Origin: Fontibacterium subtropicum
GTDB lineage: Bacteria; Pseudomonadota; Alphaproteobacteria; Pelagibacterales; Pelagibacteraceae
Length of the DNA: 64,000 nt
Reading direction: 5' to 3'
NCBI GenBank assembly: GCA_965235415.1
Contig: CBDDXD010000004.1
Span: 1 to 64,000 of the forward strand
Shown here: positions 62,471 to 64,000 of the stretch, one piece after another
How positions within the stretch are numbered: the stretch's first letter is position 1
How the letters are laid out: each line of letters starts with the position of its first letter
Translations under genes and position numbers: made by a program
The notes under the pieces: model-generated
Told to the model about the DNA's origin: nothing
Database searches by the model: none
The model's input: the letters and a program-made list of their open reading frames with translations, nothing else

Positions 62471-63718
62471 CTAAATTGTATTTGGGTGGTCAGGAAAAAA
62501 ACAGTCAATCATATCTCCTTTTTTAAAGCTTTGTTTTCCTGCTGGAAAAACAGCCCAAATATTAGATTGTACAAATGGTTTTATTCTAAAAGAATCTTGT
62601 CCTTTTAAAGCCTCGAGATAAAGTTTACCTGAATTTGAAGTATTTAATTTAGCTTTGACGAAATGCGTCATATGTTTCTTTTTAAAATAGTTATTTTTTA
62701 AAACTGCTTTAATTGGTCTTTCAGGTTCCACACCTAAAATATTTAGTAGATATGGATTTACAAAAAATCTATAGCAAGCAGCTGTTGAAATAGGATTGCC
62801 TGGCAATCCAAAGAGCACTTTGTTCTTTTCTTTAATCTTTGCAAATAATACCGGTTTTCCAGGTTTAATTTCTACCCCCTTAAAGTAATTTGAAAGTTTA
62901 AAAGTTTTAATAATACTTGGAATAAAATCAAATTTACCTGCTGAAATTGCACCTGAAGTGATAATTAGATCTATCTTCGATTTTAACATTTTTTTTATTT
63001 GGTTTTTAAAAATAAATGAATGATGATCTCTTAAAATCCCGCCATTAATAAAATTAAATAAGAAATTCTCATTTAAAGATTTGATATAAGGACTATTTGA
63101 ATTTCTAACTTTCCAAGCTGGAATATTTTCACTATTTGAGATTTCATTACCGGTTGAAAAAAATAATACGTTTGGTTTTTTTTTAACTTTAATCTTTTTA
63201 ATTCCTAAGGTTTTTAAAGCTAAAATATGATTTGAATGTATAATTGTACCTTTTTTAATAATAACATCATTTTTTTTATAATCAGATCCTAAAAATCTAA
63301 CATGTTGATGTTTGTTAACTTTTTTATCAACGATTATGTATTTTGGATTATCTTTATTTGGATAAAAAACAATTTGTTCAATTGGAATAATAGTATCAAA
63401 GCCTTTTGGGACAATTCCCCCCGTCATAATCTCGACTGTTTGAAATTTTTTAATTTTTTTTTTAATAGGCTTCGTCCCTGCTATCATAGAACCTATAATT
63501 TTAAATTTCTGAGGTGATCTTTTATTTAAAAATTTAGTATCACCAGATTTTATTGCAAAGCCATCAAAGGCCGCATTATTTGCTGCTGGATAATTATGTT
63601 TTGATAAAATATTTAATGACAAAACTCTGTTAAGAGAATTTTCACTATTAATAATTTCATCCCCAATTTTAATTGGGGCTTTCTTTAAAATCTGTTGTGA
63701 CCTTAAATAACTAATCAT
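62471..63718 (-). CDS. moeA: Molybdopterin molybdenumtransferase MoeA
   Basis: A 415-residue enzyme inserting molybdate into adenylylated molybdopterin. A-A-N-N-A-A-F-D-G-F-A, T-G-G-I-V-P, F-F-S-T-G-N-E, S-G-A-I-S-A-G-K-F-D and F-G-L-P-G-N-P-I-S are the domain motifs. Length is typical. It starts inside the mobA stop by 8 bases. Confidence 0.94.
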   Translation of the reverse strand: MISYLRSQQILKKAPIKIGDEIINSENSLNRVLSLNILSKHNYPAANNAAFDGFAIKSGDTKFLNKRSPQKFKIIGSMIAGTKPIKKKIKKFQTVEIMTGGIVPKGFDTIIPIEQIVFYPNKDNPKYIIVDKKVNKHQHVRFLGSDYKKNDVIIKKGTIIHSNHILALKTLGIKKIKVKKKPNVLFFSTGNEISNSENIPAWKVRNSNSPYIKSLNENFLFNFINGGILRDHHSFIFKNQIKKMLKSKIDLIITSGAISAGKFDFIPSIIKTFKLSNYFKGVEIKPGKPVLFAKIKEKNKVLFGLPGNPISTAACYRFFVNPYLLNILGVEPERPIKAVLKNNYFKKKHMTHFVKAKLNTSNSGKLYLEALKGQDSFRIKPFVQSNIWAVFPAGKQSFKKGDMIDCFFPDHPNTI

Positions 63719-64000
63719 TATTTTTTATTAGTTTTTTTGCTTTTTCTAAATCTTCTTTGGTATTAATATTAAAAAAAGGATCGTTATTTTTAAATTCCAT
63801 ATTAATCATTTTAACTCCAACATTATTAGCCCAAACCTCTACTTTGCGCTCTCCTTTATTAGTTACATCATCTTCTAATCTGTCCAACAGGTCTACTGAC
63901 CACAACCCAAATATATTGTGTCTTTTATCATTAGACTTGATAAAAAAAAGTTTGCCATCTTTATCATTAATATTCTTTAGAAAATCTTGTAAGCATTTTT
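63711..64000 (-). CDS. mobA: Molybdenum cofactor guanylyltransferase MobA (partial, runs off the window)
   Basis: The open minus-strand frame enters from the right edge and stops at 63711. The visible part of about 95 residues has G-L-W-S-V-D-L, G-E-R-K-V and P-F-F-N-I-N-T-K-E-D-L-E-K-A, the typical C-terminal end of MobA, which adds GMP to molybdopterin. An internal ATG at 63905 (M-W-S-V-D-L) is not the true start, because the frame and the similarity continue upstream. The N-terminal L-x-G-G-x-S-x-R motif lies beyond the window. Confidence 0.9.
   Translation of the reverse strand, partial: KCLQDFLKNINDKDGKLFFIKSNDKRHNIFGLWSVDLLDRLEDDVTNKGERKVEVWANNVGVKMINMEFKNNDPFFNINTKEDLEKAKKLIKNND

Overview
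The window looks like a chromosome segment of a streamlined alphaproteobacterium of the SAR11 group (Pelagibacterales). The grounds are very AT-rich DNA, minimal or negative gene spacing, and alphaproteobacterial gene orders (tolQRAB-pal-cpoB-tilS-ftsH-folP-glmM, hflKC-degP, ilvBHC-leuA). Others are a circularly permuted two-piece tmRNA, DUF1013/TrcR and COQ9 family genes, class I aldolase, and an orphan 5S rRNA next to a variable surface-polysaccharide region. The assignment is inferred from content, not from a database search.

Layout. Positions 1-5270 are the edge of a hypervariable region. They hold the 3' end of one unknown gene, then frameshifted remains of two membrane proteins, a family 2 glycosyltransferase and a GDP-mannose 3,5-epimerase. 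A tRNA-fMet (minus) and a lone 5S rRNA (plus) follow, with divergent promoters between them, then an intact sugar epimerase (5674-6558). Small genes rpmJ, a COX IV-like peptide and rpsU follow. From 7115 to 27900 lies a plus-strand-dominated block: mrdA-rodA, a stretch with four frameshifted genes, ccdA-grx and ssrA (minus), thyX, mrp (minus), hflKC-yjeT-degP-miaA, ilvB-ilvH-ilvC, leuA, mreBCD. A COQ9-like gene follows. From 28542 to 38369 most genes are on the minus strand: purK-purE, trcR, rpmE, an MFS transporter, suhB, efp, thiE, fba, pgk, tkt. From 38444 to 55140 they are on the plus strand: a coiled-coil gene, zapA, a 5-formyl-THF cyclo-ligase, ymdB, yebC, a phage-type RuvC-like resolvase, ybgC, the Tol-Pal system, tilS, ftsH, folP, glmM, thiD, purA. 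rpoH, rluD and tRNA-Arg are on the minus strand.

The right end (57227-64000) is a functional cluster. It has molybdenum cofactor synthesis (moaE, moaD, moaC, moaA, moaB, moeA, mobA) around a Tat-exported sulfite dehydrogenase, its small cytochrome c and a TauE-type sulfite exporter. Together these would build a periplasmic sulfite-oxidising system that feeds electrons to cytochrome c.

Points most worth a second look: (i) rpsU|mrdA...mreD|COQ9, where one 20.8-kb segment appears inserted between two normally adjacent genes; (ii) an apparent ATT start codon for rpsU; (iii) a phage-type resolvase alone at the place of ruvCAB; (iv) an EF-P whose modification loop lacks the usual lysine; (v) five frameshifts that all have the sense of a one-base insertion, four of them within 3.1 kb. 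No CRISPR array, prophage, insertion sequence or obviously new multigene system was seen.
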